From Pectinophora gossypiella (Eukaryota; Arthropoda; Insecta; Lepidoptera; Gelechiidae), in assembly GCF_024362695.1 (NCBI RefSeq), contig NC_065420.1, positions 9,091,420 to 9,155,419 on the forward strand: a stretch of 64,000 nucleotides of DNA. Direction: 5' to 3'. How positions within the stretch are numbered: the stretch's first letter is position 1; every line of letters begins with the position of its first letter. The notes beneath the pieces are model-generated. The model ran no database searches, was not told the DNA's origin, and worked only from the letters and a program-made list of their open reading frames with translations. Below are positions 12,731 through 24,615 of this stretch, piece by piece. The translations under genes and the position numbers were made by a program.

Positions 12731-15700
12731 TCATTAATTAATATTTCCAGAAAATCCCAGGGAATGAGTTAAAACAAGCACAATTTGTTTCTTAAAATGG
12801 TCTAAATTACCATAAAAAATTAAACATTTTTCCATAGGTACCCAGTAAATCGATTATTCGACACCACCACTGCACAACCCATGTTCTATTTACTTAAATA
12901 ATTATCATCTGCTCGAAATATTGCTTGAGAATACACATAGCAAAGTACAAATAAATAAAATTCATTATTGAGGTGCGGAGATCCATAGAGTGCGTACCAT
13001 CAGCATCGTGAATGCGGCATCAACGACAAGACTAAACAGACAAGTTAAATAATATTGTAACTATTAAATAAGCTGATATATATAAATAGGTATCTATTAA
13101 CTTTGCTTTGAATTTAGTTCACATCTGTTTTTATATTGAAATAGCTTCGTAAATCAGATCTGAAATTTCATTAATAATGCAACTTTTGAAAACATGAATA
13201 TAAAGACACACTGATATGGCGAAGATAAGTATTTCTCATTTCTTTCACCCAACTTTTTTAAAAAGAATTCGAATTTAGAAAGTACCTAGCTATGAATAGG
13301 TGTTGTCCCACAAAAGCTGCTTATAGAAAAGTTAAACGTCCGCAAAAAATAAGCTCAAACGCTCACAGTGTATGAAACAGTTATTCAGCTCCGAGTTGAA
13401 AAGCTTTCTCAAACAGAACTTTCTGGAGTTGAGAGCAAATCTCCCCGCAGAACATCTGTCGTCAAAACCCAACATTTTCTGCCAATAAAATCTTTTTCGA
13501 GCACATTTATTCCCTTTTTAGAGCGCATTTATTCGCTTTGAGCTCCAAGTCAACAGGTGGCTCCTTTTATCAATGTGAATGTAATTGCCGTTGGAGCATT
13601 TTGAGAAACCTCTGGGTCAGCTACTCTGTGCATAGAGTGAAGCAGCTGCAAGAGGATGGTTGGTATTAACTCAATCTTTGTCAAAGATTAAAGCGTTAAT
13701 AGAAGCGAGTCGAAGCAAGTTACATCAGGCAAAAATCTCGACAGGACCTAGAGCGTTTCAAAGGACGTGGTACGTAATGCTCACTTCAGCCCACGTACAT
13801 TGTGAAAGCCAGTGTGAGCCGATGTCAATCAACAGAGCTGGGAGCCGGAGAGCGAAGGTAGTGCGTTATCTGTCGAAAGTCAGTCCGGTGCAGTGTTCAA
13901 TAATCCCTCGACAGACACGCGATGAATATAGATTGAGTTACGAAGCCAATTCCGAACTTTCGGAACTCAGATTTAGATTTACCCAAAGAGTTTATTGGGG
14001 TGAGCAAATCACTGCAATACTGGATCAATTCAGTTCCATTTTCGGGCGTTCGTCTTTTTAAAATATTTTACCTAACTAAACAATTGTATAATTCTCTACC
14101 TATATAATCTTTTATGTCTTCAGAAGACAACGAAACAAAAAGTACTTATTGAAAATAAAAAAATGCAAGAGAATTCCACAGCAGTTCCACAATTCCGGTA
14201 CGTAATCTCTGTCTTGTCGAAATGTGGAAGTTTCCCGTCGGTGGCAGCGCGGTGGCGGCGCGGTGGCGGCGGCGGCGGGCGAAGCGTCAAGATTTAAGTA
14301 GTTTACGCCAAGTCCGCCTTGTTTGGTCCACAGAACTGCTAACTCGATCCTCCACGCTCACTTTATGCCAACTTCCTAGCCACTATTTTCGCCACCGGAA
14401 AATATTTATTATTTCTCCTCAAAGCAACAAGTTGGGATTTGGCTTTTGTTTCAGTTTAAAAGGTTTTCAGACTTTCTTTATATTATATCAAGTTTGTGGT
14501 TGATGTAGTTTGTCTGTGTAGTTTTACTTTACTGAAGATATTCGAAATTATGCCTTAGCATATTACTCATATTTCGAATAAAGCCTCTGAAGGATCTTTC
14601 AAGCTGTAGCAATATGCTGGCGAAAAGATTGTAAGGGGCGCGACTCAATGACTCAACCCCATTGCGGTGTAAAACGAGCATTAAACTGAATCATGTTCTA
14701 CAAAATGGAGAAGGAAGGTTTTTGCTACTACATAAGTACAATCAATAGAGGAATACAATATATTATTCAAGAAGAAGTAAGTACCTGCTGGATAATTTAC
14801 AGGTGGAATATGCCTATTAACCTTTGAGGTGAACAAAGTATTTACTGTTTATCACTCCAATGACTGTTTATTGCAGTCTTTTTTAAAAAATAATATATTG
14901 AAAACGTCTCATGTGAATGTCTGCGGGTGTGTGATATTGCAGATTGATTGTGCGGCGGAGACGGGACTCAATCTGCACCGCGGAGTAAAACGGCCATTAA
15001 ACGGCACATCGTCTGCATGCTGTGTGGTACAAGGTAAGAAAAGAATGAATTCTGTCATTGATTTTGCGTACAATTCAAGCAAAATAAATAATTAATACGG
15101 TGAATTAAGGATTCAACAATTTCAATTACCGAATGTGAGTTACTATATGTATTTCATTCGAAGCTGGAAATTCTCATAAAATCACGTGTCCAGAAAATTC
15201 AGGTTGGTAGGACCCAAAAACAGGTTTTCTGAAGAGGTATTTTTCCTTCTCAATCTACTAAGTGTTGTTTTACAATCTTTTTTGTAAGTGTGTATTTATC
15301 TTATTGCATCGCCGCGATTATTATTTTTAATTCAAGTAGTGTATTTCACCCTAAGGTTGCCTGGATGAAATGGCCTAAAAAAAGTGTGAAGTGTTTTTTC
15401 TGTAGGAGTCCGAAACTGAAATTCGAATGTCAGTTGTTCGATGAATGATTATTCGACTGAAATTAGAGTGATTGTGCAATAAAGAGTTTTGTATTGTAGT
15501 GTACTTTGGAGTTTATAATATTACATCCAGTTATACCTTGGACCACCAGCAAGCAGGTGTTATTATCCCAATAATAATACGATCGTTCGCCGTTCGGTTT
15601 GCATAACGCCCCGTGCCATACGGCGGAGGTTAGCCGATATTTGAAAACTTGCAAAGTGACTCAATGCATGAGATTCTCAACTCTGTTGAAACGAGCTTAC

Positions 15701-16747
15701 AACTTTAGGACGGTGTGTCGAACATGCTTGCACGGGATCAAGGTAATATGAGTAACTTTTACCTTTCGGATGAATTTGTACGTAAATGACTTCAGTTCTA
15801 GCTTTTGTTGTTGGAGATTAGTCTGCGGTCTATTTTACATGTAGTTCTAATTTTTTTTTTCCCAACGTAGGTATTAAGTTCTAGCTACGACTTCGTAATT
15901 TTGGTGTTTTAATTAAAAGTTTCTGGTAAGTATTAAAATTGTAAAATAACCGATTTTTCGTAACTTTTAAAACATGATATCTACTACATTATAACATGTC
16001 TCATAATTGTTATGGATGTTATTAACTAAAAAACTAGTAAACCTCTCAACTTTATATCTGAAAGTTTCAAGACAGCCGCAAACTCGATACTCGTTATCTG
16101 CAAGGTACTTCTATTTTCAGCAGGTAAAATCCACAAACTCTCGTTCAGACAGGTTTTGCTGAACAAATAGAGGTGTTATAGAAAGACACGATGGTTACAA
16201 CGTGATTCGACTTTCGCGAGAAACGGAAACCACCGTAGTTGTTACCTACGCGACAAGCACTCGCTACTCGACTTAAACGAGTACTTTCGTTGCCGACTGT
16301 ACACGTAAGGCTAAAAGGCAGACGGTAAAAACAAAAGAAACAAGAAACTGACTTGGTCGATTTATTCTCCATTTATTTGACAGTTTATTGGAGTATGAGA
16401 AGTTTTATTTTTATGGGCGATGTGCTAGTAAAAACTAGCTAGGTATGTGGAACATTTTAAATAATAACATGCAAATATTTTATTGTTTATTAACAAAACA
16501 TAAATTGGACATGTAAAGTAGTATCAACGAAATAAAACGTCCAAACTACTTATATATAAACCTTAGTAAGTATATTAATATCTCATAACTTGTTTCAGAC
16601 TGTAAATCTATGATTATACTTAGTACTTATAATCGAAATGCATATCAGAACCCTACTGACAGAATGTGTGATTTCTGTTTACTACCTGTTTCTATTATAA
16701 CTAAGTAAGCACCTAAGTAGTAAAGATTTATTTTATGCACTTTGAAT

Positions 16748-16810
16748 CTTCTTCTATCACGTGGGTTGTGAGGTGAAGGACCTACCTCATCAACCCTGGA
16801 GTCCGGGTTG
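16748..16810 (-). mobile_element. SINE family A tail fragment
   Basis: Degraded family A 3' end: CTTCTTCTATCACGTGGGTT, TGTGAGGTGAAGG and ATCAACCCTGGAGTCCGGGT. It lies just outside the left end of the Tc1/mariner-type element. Confidence 0.65.
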
Positions 16811-17277
16811 ACGTACTTTGAATGTGTAAATGAGAAAGCGAAACCTGTCTTGTTTTAGCGACGGTTGTAAACCAATGTATAAATAAATAAAACATATTTA
16901 TTTAATATAGATAAAAGACATTATATACAGGGTGTAACGGAACGGGGGTATCAACCCGAAGTGTGCCTACTCTGTCACTATCTACAAATCACATGCGAGA
17001 GTATTGGCCGCCTAAATTCATATTTGCATTAGTTATGAGCAATTGAATTCCAGGTCTTCATGTAATAAATTCAAATTTGCACAACACTACGTAGCAATCA
17101 GCTGTTCAAGGTATTTAACTTTTGAGTGAACAGCTACCACCTCTTTTATTTATGCCTGCCCTAGTAAAGGGTAAACGTGCCAGTGATGGCCATATTAATC
17201 AATATTTTTTAAATTGTTTTGTTTCATCCTTGTGAGGCCAAGATTTCCAGACACAATAGTTAAAAAAACAATGGGCA

Positions 17278-17418
17278 TTGGTCCCGGTTACTGCTTACTG
17301 ATGTAATAAGTAGTCGTTACATGAGCCATGTCAGGGGCATTTGGCGGCTCAATAATAACCCTCGCACCAGGATTGACGAGGTTGGTTATCCACCTCACAA
17401 CCAATAGGATAGAACAAG
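17278..17418 (+). mobile_element. SINE family A fragment
   Basis: It runs from the end of the central module (TTGGTCCCGGTTACTGCTTA) to the tail (TTGGTTATCCACCTCACAAC). It is inserted inside the 16924-22156 transposon. Confidence 0.7.
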
Positions 17419-17811
17419 ATGTGAACATACATAAATCACGGCTTTATCCCTAATGGACCAGACAGAGCTACAAGTAATTACACATATCTAATATCACACT
17501 TACTGCGCTACTGAGATGGGCAGAGTCACTTTGTTGTACAAGTTTTGTCCAAAAATGTACATTAATAGTTGATAAAGAAATGTACTTTACAATGCATCTC
17601 GTCTCCTTGTGTAGTATGCTTTATTTTATGATTACGTAATATCAGGCTCCCTTAACACCGTCATCCAGGTCAAATGGGCATCACACTAGCGGCGAATGCG
17701 TTCATGGCTAGCTAGGTACGGGACAGTTTCATTAGAATACTTTCAGAGTTTTGCAGGCCCTAAACAACTACTACTACTCATACACAGTTACCACCAATCA
17801 CTGACTAAGGT

Positions 17812-19450
17812 GTGCAAATACTAACACCTCACTTTACAATGGATCAAAGGACACAGTGATTCAAGAGGTAACGACGCGGCGGACGAGTTGGCCAGAAGGG
17901 GAACGGGAGGTAACAGCCATCGGTCCGGAACCGATATTGCCGATCTCATTCGGACAGGTCCGCTCGCTGCTACGAACGAGAGCAGCCAACAAACACACCT
18001 TTTTTTGACGTGACTTATCGAAGTTTTGCCGCAAATGACATTAACTACTTGGCCGGACAAATGGGGAGCGCTGAAGGCTCTCACCCGGTACAACGTTTAA
18101 GACAACAGGCCTGAGGGTGCCCAGTTGGGCGCGAACCTCGGCTCAGGGCGTCGTCTGAGAGGAAAAATATTTGAAAGAATTAAACGACCCTAGTAAGTCG
18201 ATAGCGATAAGCGCTGATTGAGGGAATTCGTCGACCACGCCGGCGGTGTCGGTATCGGGGTCCTGAAATGTTTGTTGTCGCGAGCTGATTGGCTGATTCT
18301 ATGGCTAGAGTAATCGGGTCGTCGGGATCGTATTACATACTTCGGACGCCGATGCTATTCAGTACCGTTCCTAAGCGGGATGTATTCGGAAGCCGCAACT
18401 ACCAGGGGATTTGGTTGGTGCGGAGCAGAATCAAAAAAACGAATTTGAGCCATTGGGCAATGGTTGGCAGACTTAGGTCAATGTGCAGATTTTCATTGCG
18501 ATGGAACCACGAACGATTTTGTATTTCCTGTAGACGGTGGATTTGAGAGAGACTCGCGTGAGCGAAAACTACCCCTGCATAGGTCATGATCGGACGGATG
18601 CAAGTCGTGTAGATTCCAAAGGGATAATTTACTACGCTTGTTAAGGAGACAATGAACACGGCCCATTACAAACGTGGCGCGATCGCGCACACGTTTGATA
18701 TGGGCCTTGAAAGTAAGACGTCTATCTAAGACTACGCCGAGATATTTGACTTGCTCCTCCCAAGGGATCGGCTTGCCAGACATCTTGATGACTTAAGTTG
18801 ACAGCGTGACCGTGACGTATTATAATAGCCCTTTGAAAAGTACACCGCTGCACTTTTCTCCGGGTTTACCTTGATTCTCCATTTGCGAAACTACTTGCCC
18901 AAGGCATTGGCGCGTTGGAGAATTCCGGTCATCATAACTCGACCACGGCACGAAGAATAGATGGCTGTATCATCCGCAAATAAAGCTAGTTCGGTATTAG
19001 GGTATTTGGGAATGTACAAACACACCAGACTATGAACCACCGTAAATAAATGCAGGCAGGCTAAGATGGCACTACCCAACATCAATAGTTGTCTCTCCAA
19101 AAGAATTCTAAATGTGAAGAGGTCTCCACTAATACAGGTAACAGCTGCAGGTAGCAGGTGTAGCTGTGTGGTCACGGTGATATCAACAAACATCTGTTTA
19201 CACTAGGTGTCACCGACAAGCCCCTGTGCAGAACCTGCATGGACGAGACAGCGGCCCATGTGCTACTGGAGTGTGAAGGAGCCGCCAACTACCGGGTCCG
19301 GCACCTTGGCCAGACGGGGTGCCTCCCTGAGGCGACCGGCAACGTCAGAGGCTTCTTAGAATTCCTTGGGGATTTACAACATAGTAAAAGCAAAATAAAT
19401 TTCTCAAGTACCGTTGTGACTGCCTACCCCTTAGTGATACGGGCGTGATA
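17812..19450 (+). pseudogene. Non-LTR retrotransposon 3' part: RNase H and C-terminal zinc-finger pieces, split by a jockey insertion
   Basis: Part one, 17812-17995, reads LTLQWIKGHSD then NDAADELARRG, a clear retrotransposon RNase H motif, and ends in RAANKH. Part two, from 19184, restarts at NKHLFTLGVTDKPLC. It continues through CMDETAAHVLLECEG (a C-C-H-C knuckle) to LEFLGDL. The two parts join in one reading sense once the minus-strand element at 17996-19183 is removed, with CAACAAACA present on both sides as its target duplication. The upstream portion is missing. Confidence 0.75.
17996..19183 (-). mobile_element. 5'-truncated jockey-type LINE, decayed
   Basis: On the minus strand it contains a reverse transcriptase with the catalytic box LFADDTAIY near 19000. 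EVQVKYLGV-type sequence follows (IPWEEQVKYLGVVLDRRLTF), then CIRPIMTYAGVVFAHA. The usual end of the protein (DDPITLAIES) lies near 18300. The 3' UTR resembles the fragment at 59703-59787, and a short A-run at about 18000-18006 forms the tail. Several frameshifts and stops break the frame. The nine-base sequence CAACAAACA at 17987-17995 and 19184-19192 is its target-site duplication. Confidence 0.8.
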
Positions 19451-19454
19451 TTAT

Positions 19455-19520
19455 GTTAGTATGTTCTGATTACTTATGGCTCTGCCCACCCCATTAGGGA
19501 TACGAGCAGCTGCAAGTGAT
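19455..19520 (+). repeat. LINE-end repeat, CTCTGCCCACCCCATTAGGG
   Basis: Follows the end of the split LINE at 19450 and is probably its 3' UTR. A second copy lies at 20661-20720. Reverse-sense relatives lie at about 17428-17475 and 20566-20620 (CCTTTATCTCTTATGGGGCA). Confidence 0.5.
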
Positions 19521-19727
19521 TGTGTATCTTATTAACGAGACATTAATGTTACGTTTACAACATAGTAAAGACAAAATCAATTTCTCAAGTAAAGTACCTA
19601 CCTAACATAACTTTACTTTTACTATGACATGGTAAAAGTAATCTTAAAATAAGTACTTTCGTACAATACAATAATACTTTATTGCGTACAAGGAATTAAA
19701 AACACATAACAGTATTTTTTTAAATCT

Positions 19728-19886
19728 TTCTATCGTGTGGGTTGTGAGGTGGATTACCAACCTCATCAACCCTGGTGTCAGGGTAACTATTGAGCCGCCA
19801 GAGGCCCCTGACATGACTCATGTAATAACTACTTTCTTACATGAGTAAGTAGTCACCGGGACCAACCGTGCCTTCCGAAGCACGGA
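19728..19886 (-). mobile_element. SINE family A, 5'-truncated
   Basis: Tail through central module on the minus strand: TATCGTGTGGGTTGTGAGG, AACCCTGGTGTCAGGGT and GTGCCTTCCGAAGCACGGA. It is inserted inside the 16924-22156 transposon. Confidence 0.75.
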
Positions 19887-19980
19887 ATTGCAAATTGCAT
19901 TGGGACAGTTAATGGGATTTATACCCTGTACCAGGATGCCAGGGCTCGCGAATAGAAAAAGGCACGCTAGTGTTTCAAAC

Positions 19981-20314
19981 TATCGATAGTTCGGTATCGA
20001 TTATCGATCATAATCATTTTCAACTACGATTTTGATTGGTAGAAATAAAAAAATAGCTTTTCAAAAAATCTAAATCCATGGACTTTTGAGTTATTGAAAT
20101 TCAGTTTAGACAATCAGCCCACTCAAAATAACCATACTATCGGAGTGTAGCAATACTACTGACTGAGGGCAAAATTATCGATAGTTTGTTATTAATCCGC
20201 AACGATACTATCGATTGTATTGCACTTAGGTAATAAAATCGAAAATGTTCCCACTTTCCGAGTTATCAATAGTCTTGCTATCGATCGACTCTCGGTCGGG
20301 ATAGATTATCGATA
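19981..20314. promoter_or_regulatory. Cluster of TATCGATA motifs
   Basis: TATCGATA occurs exactly at 19981-19988, 20176-20183 and 20307-20314. Near forms (TATCGATT, TATCGATC) lie between them. In Drosophila this octamer is the DRE site bound by DREF. Function here is inference; the cluster lies inside the transposon. Confidence 0.35.
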
Positions 20315-20449
20315 GACATTTTTTGATCGGCAAGCCCTAGTGCACCCGAAATTCAAAATGGCGGTGCTGTTAAGGGGAAGTTATCATTAACCATGATAAA
20401 ATTTTTTTTTTTTTTTGTATTTTTTTTCCTTCCTAAATTGTAGTCGTGT

Positions 20450-20720
20450 ATTATCCAACAGTGAACAATAACATCACGCCTTTTTCCCATTGGAGTAGGC
20501 AGAGACTGCGGAATTTCACTTACCACTACACGCTCGTATCGCTACATGCCCGTACCAAACATACATACATAATATCACGCCTTTATCTCTTATGGGGCAG
20601 ACAGAGCCACAAGTAATCATAACATAGGTACATAAATAATTATCATGCTCGTACCGCTAATGGGATGTTCTTGTGACTCTGCCCACCCCATTAGGGATAC
20701 GGGCAGAGTGATAGTATGTC
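20450..20720. repeat. Cluster of LINE-end repeat fragments
   Basis: Three adjoining pieces inside the transposon: ATCACGCCTTTTTCCCATTG near 20473, ATCACGCCTTTATCTCTTAT near 20573 and GACTCTGCCCACCCCATTAG near 20675. They are 3' ends of LINE families in both orientations, with no coding sequence. Confidence 0.5.
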
Positions 20721-20879
20721 TTATTATTGACAGATTAATTTCGCCTTCTGCTATTGCGCGGGATATTTGCGAAGAAACGTGGCAATTCTGTGTTAGTGCC
20801 AGAGTGTGAGCGCGGGTGATCCTTATTAGATAAACGACTTTTTTACTTTTCTAGGTTCAAAGTAAAATACGTACCTACT

Positions 20880-20912
20880 TTCATAAAATACAATACATTC
20901 ATTCATTCATTC
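20880..20912. repeat. ATTC tetranucleotide microsatellite
   Basis: About four CATT units following AATACAATA. Confidence 0.65.
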
Positions 20913-21106
20913 AAACAATACCATAAAAATATTTTATTGCGCACAAAGAAATAACACACCCTTAAGTACCAGGATACTAGCATTCCAAAAGAGATAGAAA
21001 CATGCACACGAAAGTAAACTGTCAAATTATTTGTCAGTGCTTGTTTACTATCTGTGGAGTGAAGTTCGAAATTTGGATTTGTTGTGATAACTGTGATCAG
21101 TGATAG

Positions 21107-21560
21107 TTCGAGGTGTCTTTGAGTAATGTAGGTTATTATGAAATGATGATGTGTGTGGGTGCCGGCGATGGCAACTTAAGTGAAGCACGGAACTTGTATC
21201 AGCGATTCATAGAAGGTAGACCAGCTGATGAAGCCAGGCAACTGCCTTCACTGCATTGCTTCAGGAAAATGGTCAATCGCCTACTGCATTTAACGGGCTC
21301 TTTCCACGCGTCATCCGAGACTGGCCGCTCGGCGACCCGTGATCCGGAGTTTGAAGAAGCCGTACTAGCCGTGCAGCCAACCCAAGGACTACCACGCGAA
21401 CCTTACCACATGCAACGTACGCCCGAGCTAATTCCTGCTGATTATTTACCTCGTGTGGCATTCTGAGAATGGTACCGAGTTCAAGTGGAAAGCTCACCAG
21501 ACTTTGCTTCGAAAGTGTTGTGGACAGATGAAGCGGCAGGTCTGTGCATCGAACGGGGAT
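21107..21560 (+). pseudogene. Broken transposase with N-terminal HTH domain (DUF4817-like)
   Basis: The open frame from 21113 to 21466 has the look of the DUF4817 helix-turn-helix domain that precedes some insect Tc1/mariner-type transposases: YYEMMMCVGAGDGN, then EARNLYQRF, then a GSF-containing segment. After a stop or frame break at 21466, another frame reads CEWYRVQVES and then VLWTDEA. That is the neighbourhood of a DDE catalytic aspartate. The rest of the catalytic domain was not found intact. Its position inside the inverted repeats of the 16924-22156 element supports the assignment. Family naming is from memory of motifs. Confidence 0.6.
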
Positions 21561-22156
21561 GACGACATTTCGAACCTTTCTTGTAAAACGTAAGTCTAAT
21601 TATTAATTACCTACCTACTTACCCACACTTTCACACTTTTTTTCCTATTTACTATTAAATTAAATACCTTACCTAAACAAGTAGGTAATTTTAACTTATT
21701 TTACACGTCATAAAATAATGTGAGAATAGTTGTCAAAGCAAAATGACTCCAATTATTAGATGCTTTAGTGTCATTCTTGTTTGTTACAGTCGCCGACGTG
21801 CCGCCGACTCGGATTGTTCCAATCGGCCGCCGACTCCTTTTGACGTTGCCGCCAAAGCCGCCGCCCGCTCGAATTTCGTACCTATCGCGGCCGTGCGAGC
21901 GCCGCGAGTACCAGGCGACCAGGACGCGCTAGGAGATTTGTGTAGTGCCAATATTTGAGTGGATTAAGAACAGTGACCTCAATAGTGCTGTGCCGTGTTT
22001 TTTACATGCTGGAAATATTAAAATATTTTTTTAACTGAAATTGAAAAAAATATCAAAAGTGTTTTTTTTTAATTGAAATTTTGCAGATAAGATCTACATA
22101 AGGTATAGTTTTGTCCCCTTTCGGCTTGATACCCCCCTTCCGTTACACCCTGTATA

Positions 22157-24130
22157 ATATAAAAACCTCTGACTAACCCATTTGAGATGTAATCGTGACC
22201 TTATGTTCAATATAAAATAGTAAGCAATAACATTCGTAGCCATATGACTGCGTTTAATACCAGTAGTTCTGTTAATTCAGACAAATAAGCGTTGTAACTT
22301 AATACAGCCCGCTTGCGTTCCATCCCAGACAAATATTTTTCCATTCCCACACCGACCCTCGAAACGGTGGATTAAGCGAGTTGTGTTCCAACGTTCGATG
22401 CTTTGTTTTGTTATTCACCGCCACTACGCTTTGTTCGTTACGTTACTTTGTAAATTACTGCATTTTAATAAGCCTATTGATTAAAATTGAAGTGAGTAAT
22501 AAATGTAGTAGTATGCAGATTTTATTTCCAAGACGATGGCGAAAGAGATTATATATTGAAGATTATTTTCATATTTTTGTGATCTAAATATTTATATAGT
22601 GAACCTCTGTAAGCTAGGCCGAGGTTAAAATTTTCCCTCGTGCCTACTCACGGAACTACTCGTACCAGTTCCGTCTGAAGTAGCCATCCAAAACTATTTT
22701 TGAGGAGTGCATTAGCCAGCTTCACAAAGCGGGCACATATCGATCAGCAAACAGTCCTCAGCCGCAAGAAGTATCCAGGTGTCCCCCGCAAACACCCCGC
22801 CCCCCGCCGCCCCGCGGCCCGGGCACTCCCGCGCCGTTCGCCCCGGGGCCTACATCAAAATGACGACGGAAATCCCATATTGCCTACATCGGGGACGGAA
22901 GCACGATTTTATAAGTTAAGGGATTTGTGTCAATATTTTACTAGGATAGCGGATGGCTACCCCGCTACGCAGTTACACCGTACATTATTCCCCGGCCCGA
23001 CTACGGGCTCGCCCTACCGAGATCATATCGAAAAGTTTATTAATTTAAGACGACTCCCTGAAATGTTAACAGAGTAGCACATTTGTTAATCGTTGTCGAG
23101 TTTCCAGCAAATTGTTAAGCAAGTATTTTTGTTAGGCCTTCTTGTTCGAAATTCATAAGTAAGTGTATCTTGATTTATGGAATACATTTTAACGGTTTAC
23201 GCTTCACGTCTTTTGGAAGAAAAATACGGCAACATGATCGGAGTGAGATAAAGTTTGTGGGAGAAGTTGTGTCGGAATGTTTGGATAGCTGCGATATGCG
23301 AGCCACCTCCACGCCGAAATAAGGAAAACGATGAGCAGAAAATACAGCAATTCCACCGTTTAATTCTGCTCAGCTGAAAGTTTCTATTACTTTTTCAACA
23401 ACTTCTGTCTAGAACTCAGCCTTATTACTTGTACCGTCGTAATTTTTTGGAGTATAATTTGAGTAGTAAACAAAAAGAACACGGTAAAACGATGTGCCAG
23501 ATTAGCATTATTTAAACCTGCGCTGCTCTTGAGTTTCGGGAAAACATTACACATGCCTACTTGCCTATAACTGTAATCCATCTAAGAAAACACTTAAGTA
23601 CAATCTAAAAATCAGTATATCTCAATTACGTGTAATCCACCTGAAACGCTCGAGTTTAAGTATTTACGTGCATGTACGTAAACACGGGGGTGCCGGTTAA
23701 TTAAATATGTCGGCGTTTGTAAGACAAAGAAATTGAGGCCGCCGCCGCCGGCGACGCTGCGCTGTGGTGAGGTACGGACTATACAGGACGATGCATCCAC
23801 TTGAGGTATTTTAAAATCAGCCGTATTATGTTAAACAACGCGACTGACATGTCGAACAATTTTTACCATATCATAAAAGTAATTAAATGCCACGCACAGA
23901 GCCGTTTCAAAGTCTAGCAAGACGGGTTGTATAGTTGTAAGTAACAGTGCCTTATAGTGAAAACCAACTGTCTTCTTCTTCTTGTCGTTTCGATGGCATT
24001 CAGATTTTTCCAGTCCAGTATTTTGCCACCTGGACAACACGAATGGAGCCTTCCCAAGCGACGTACTGATTTCCTTGCTACGTCCGGCGCACCCTGGGCA
24101 ATCCGCGGATTGGCTAATCCTTTCACCAAG
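22157..24130. other. Non-coding except for the 22.7-kb island
   Basis: No repeat or gene recognised outside 22700-23077. About 23740-23760 has a short GCC run. Confidence 0.4.
22700..23077 (+). other. GC-rich island with a 125-codon open frame, unrecognised
   Basis: A GC-rich core (about 22785-22860) within an open plus-strand frame. The frame starts basic and proline-rich and ends with FYKLRDLCQYF and YRDHIEKFINLRRLPEMLTE. No family is recognised and no convincing splice signals or upstream exons were found. It starts about 540 bp outside the right end of the 16924-22156 transposon. It could be an exon, a retroposed piece or chance in GC-rich DNA. Confidence 0.25.
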
Positions 24131-24370
24131 ATGGCAATCCAGAGTCACCCTGTCAGTCCACTCTCGAAGCCGGATTTGCGCATCATCTCGATTAACATCG
24201 AAGGTTTCTCGCGAGACAAGTCGGAGATACGCTCCGAATTGTGCCGTAGTACACAATGTGACATTTTATGAAGCGTTGAGACCCACCGAGATGCCAATCA
24301 ATCCCGGCCCTACATTCCAGGACTGACGCTTGTCGACGAGATCTGTCAACCAACTGTCATACATTTCTGA
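24131..24370 (+). pseudogene. LINE endonuclease N-terminus, with an in-frame stop
   Basis: From ATG 24131 the frame gives LRIISINIEGFSRDKSEI and CRSTQCDIL. It then has a stop where these endonucleases usually have the C of CLQETH, and resumes with ETHRDANQSRPYIPGLTLVDE. This is the start of the exonuclease-endonuclease-phosphatase domain of a LINE ORF2. The minus-strand frame 23831-24256 is its shadow. The rest of the element is absent. Confidence 0.65.
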
Positions 24371-24615
24371 ACAATCACATTATGACGAGATTATCTCCAA
24401 CAAAACCTCGATTATTTCAATTAATTTCAATCCAATGGATAGATTTCTTGATTTTTCAAAAACGCGCTTATGTGGTTTTCCCCATAAAGCGACGATACTT
24501 ATCGTTGATAAATAATACTCATAAACCAACTGTATAACATTTATAAAATAATAACAAATTCCACATAGACACTGGAGTTTAAGCTACAATTTGCACCGTT
24601 ATGCTTGCACCCAAA

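Larger units (their letters stand above)
8030..16740. other. Long non-coding stretch with scattered repeat ends
   Basis: Apart from the repeats at 8763, 9648 and 12688, nothing coding is recognised. GC-rich islets occur at 10430-10500, 11050-11165 and 14225-14285. The 133-codon ORF at 13660-14061 and others have no recognisable domain. Two similar words lie at 14646 and 14964 (reported as a finding). Confidence 0.4.
16924..22156 (+). mobile_element. Tc1/mariner-type DNA transposon, decayed and multiply interrupted
   Basis: The two ends are inverted repeats of 35 bp with only a few mismatches: left at 16926-16960 and right at 22120-22154. Each reads TACAGGGTGTAACGGAA from outside, then a G-run and GTATCAA. 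Both are bordered by TA, the target of the Tc1/mariner superfamily. The interior holds a broken transposase near the right end. It also holds later insertions: a LINE split by a jockey element, two family A SINE pieces and tail repeats. It cannot be autonomous now. Confidence 0.75.

Noticed and set aside
13660..14061. 133-codon plus-strand ORF
   Set aside because: No recognisable domain and no splice or start context; the length is compatible with chance.
23831..24256. 141-codon minus-strand ORF
   Set aside because: It is the antisense shadow of the LINE endonuclease fragment at 24131-24370.
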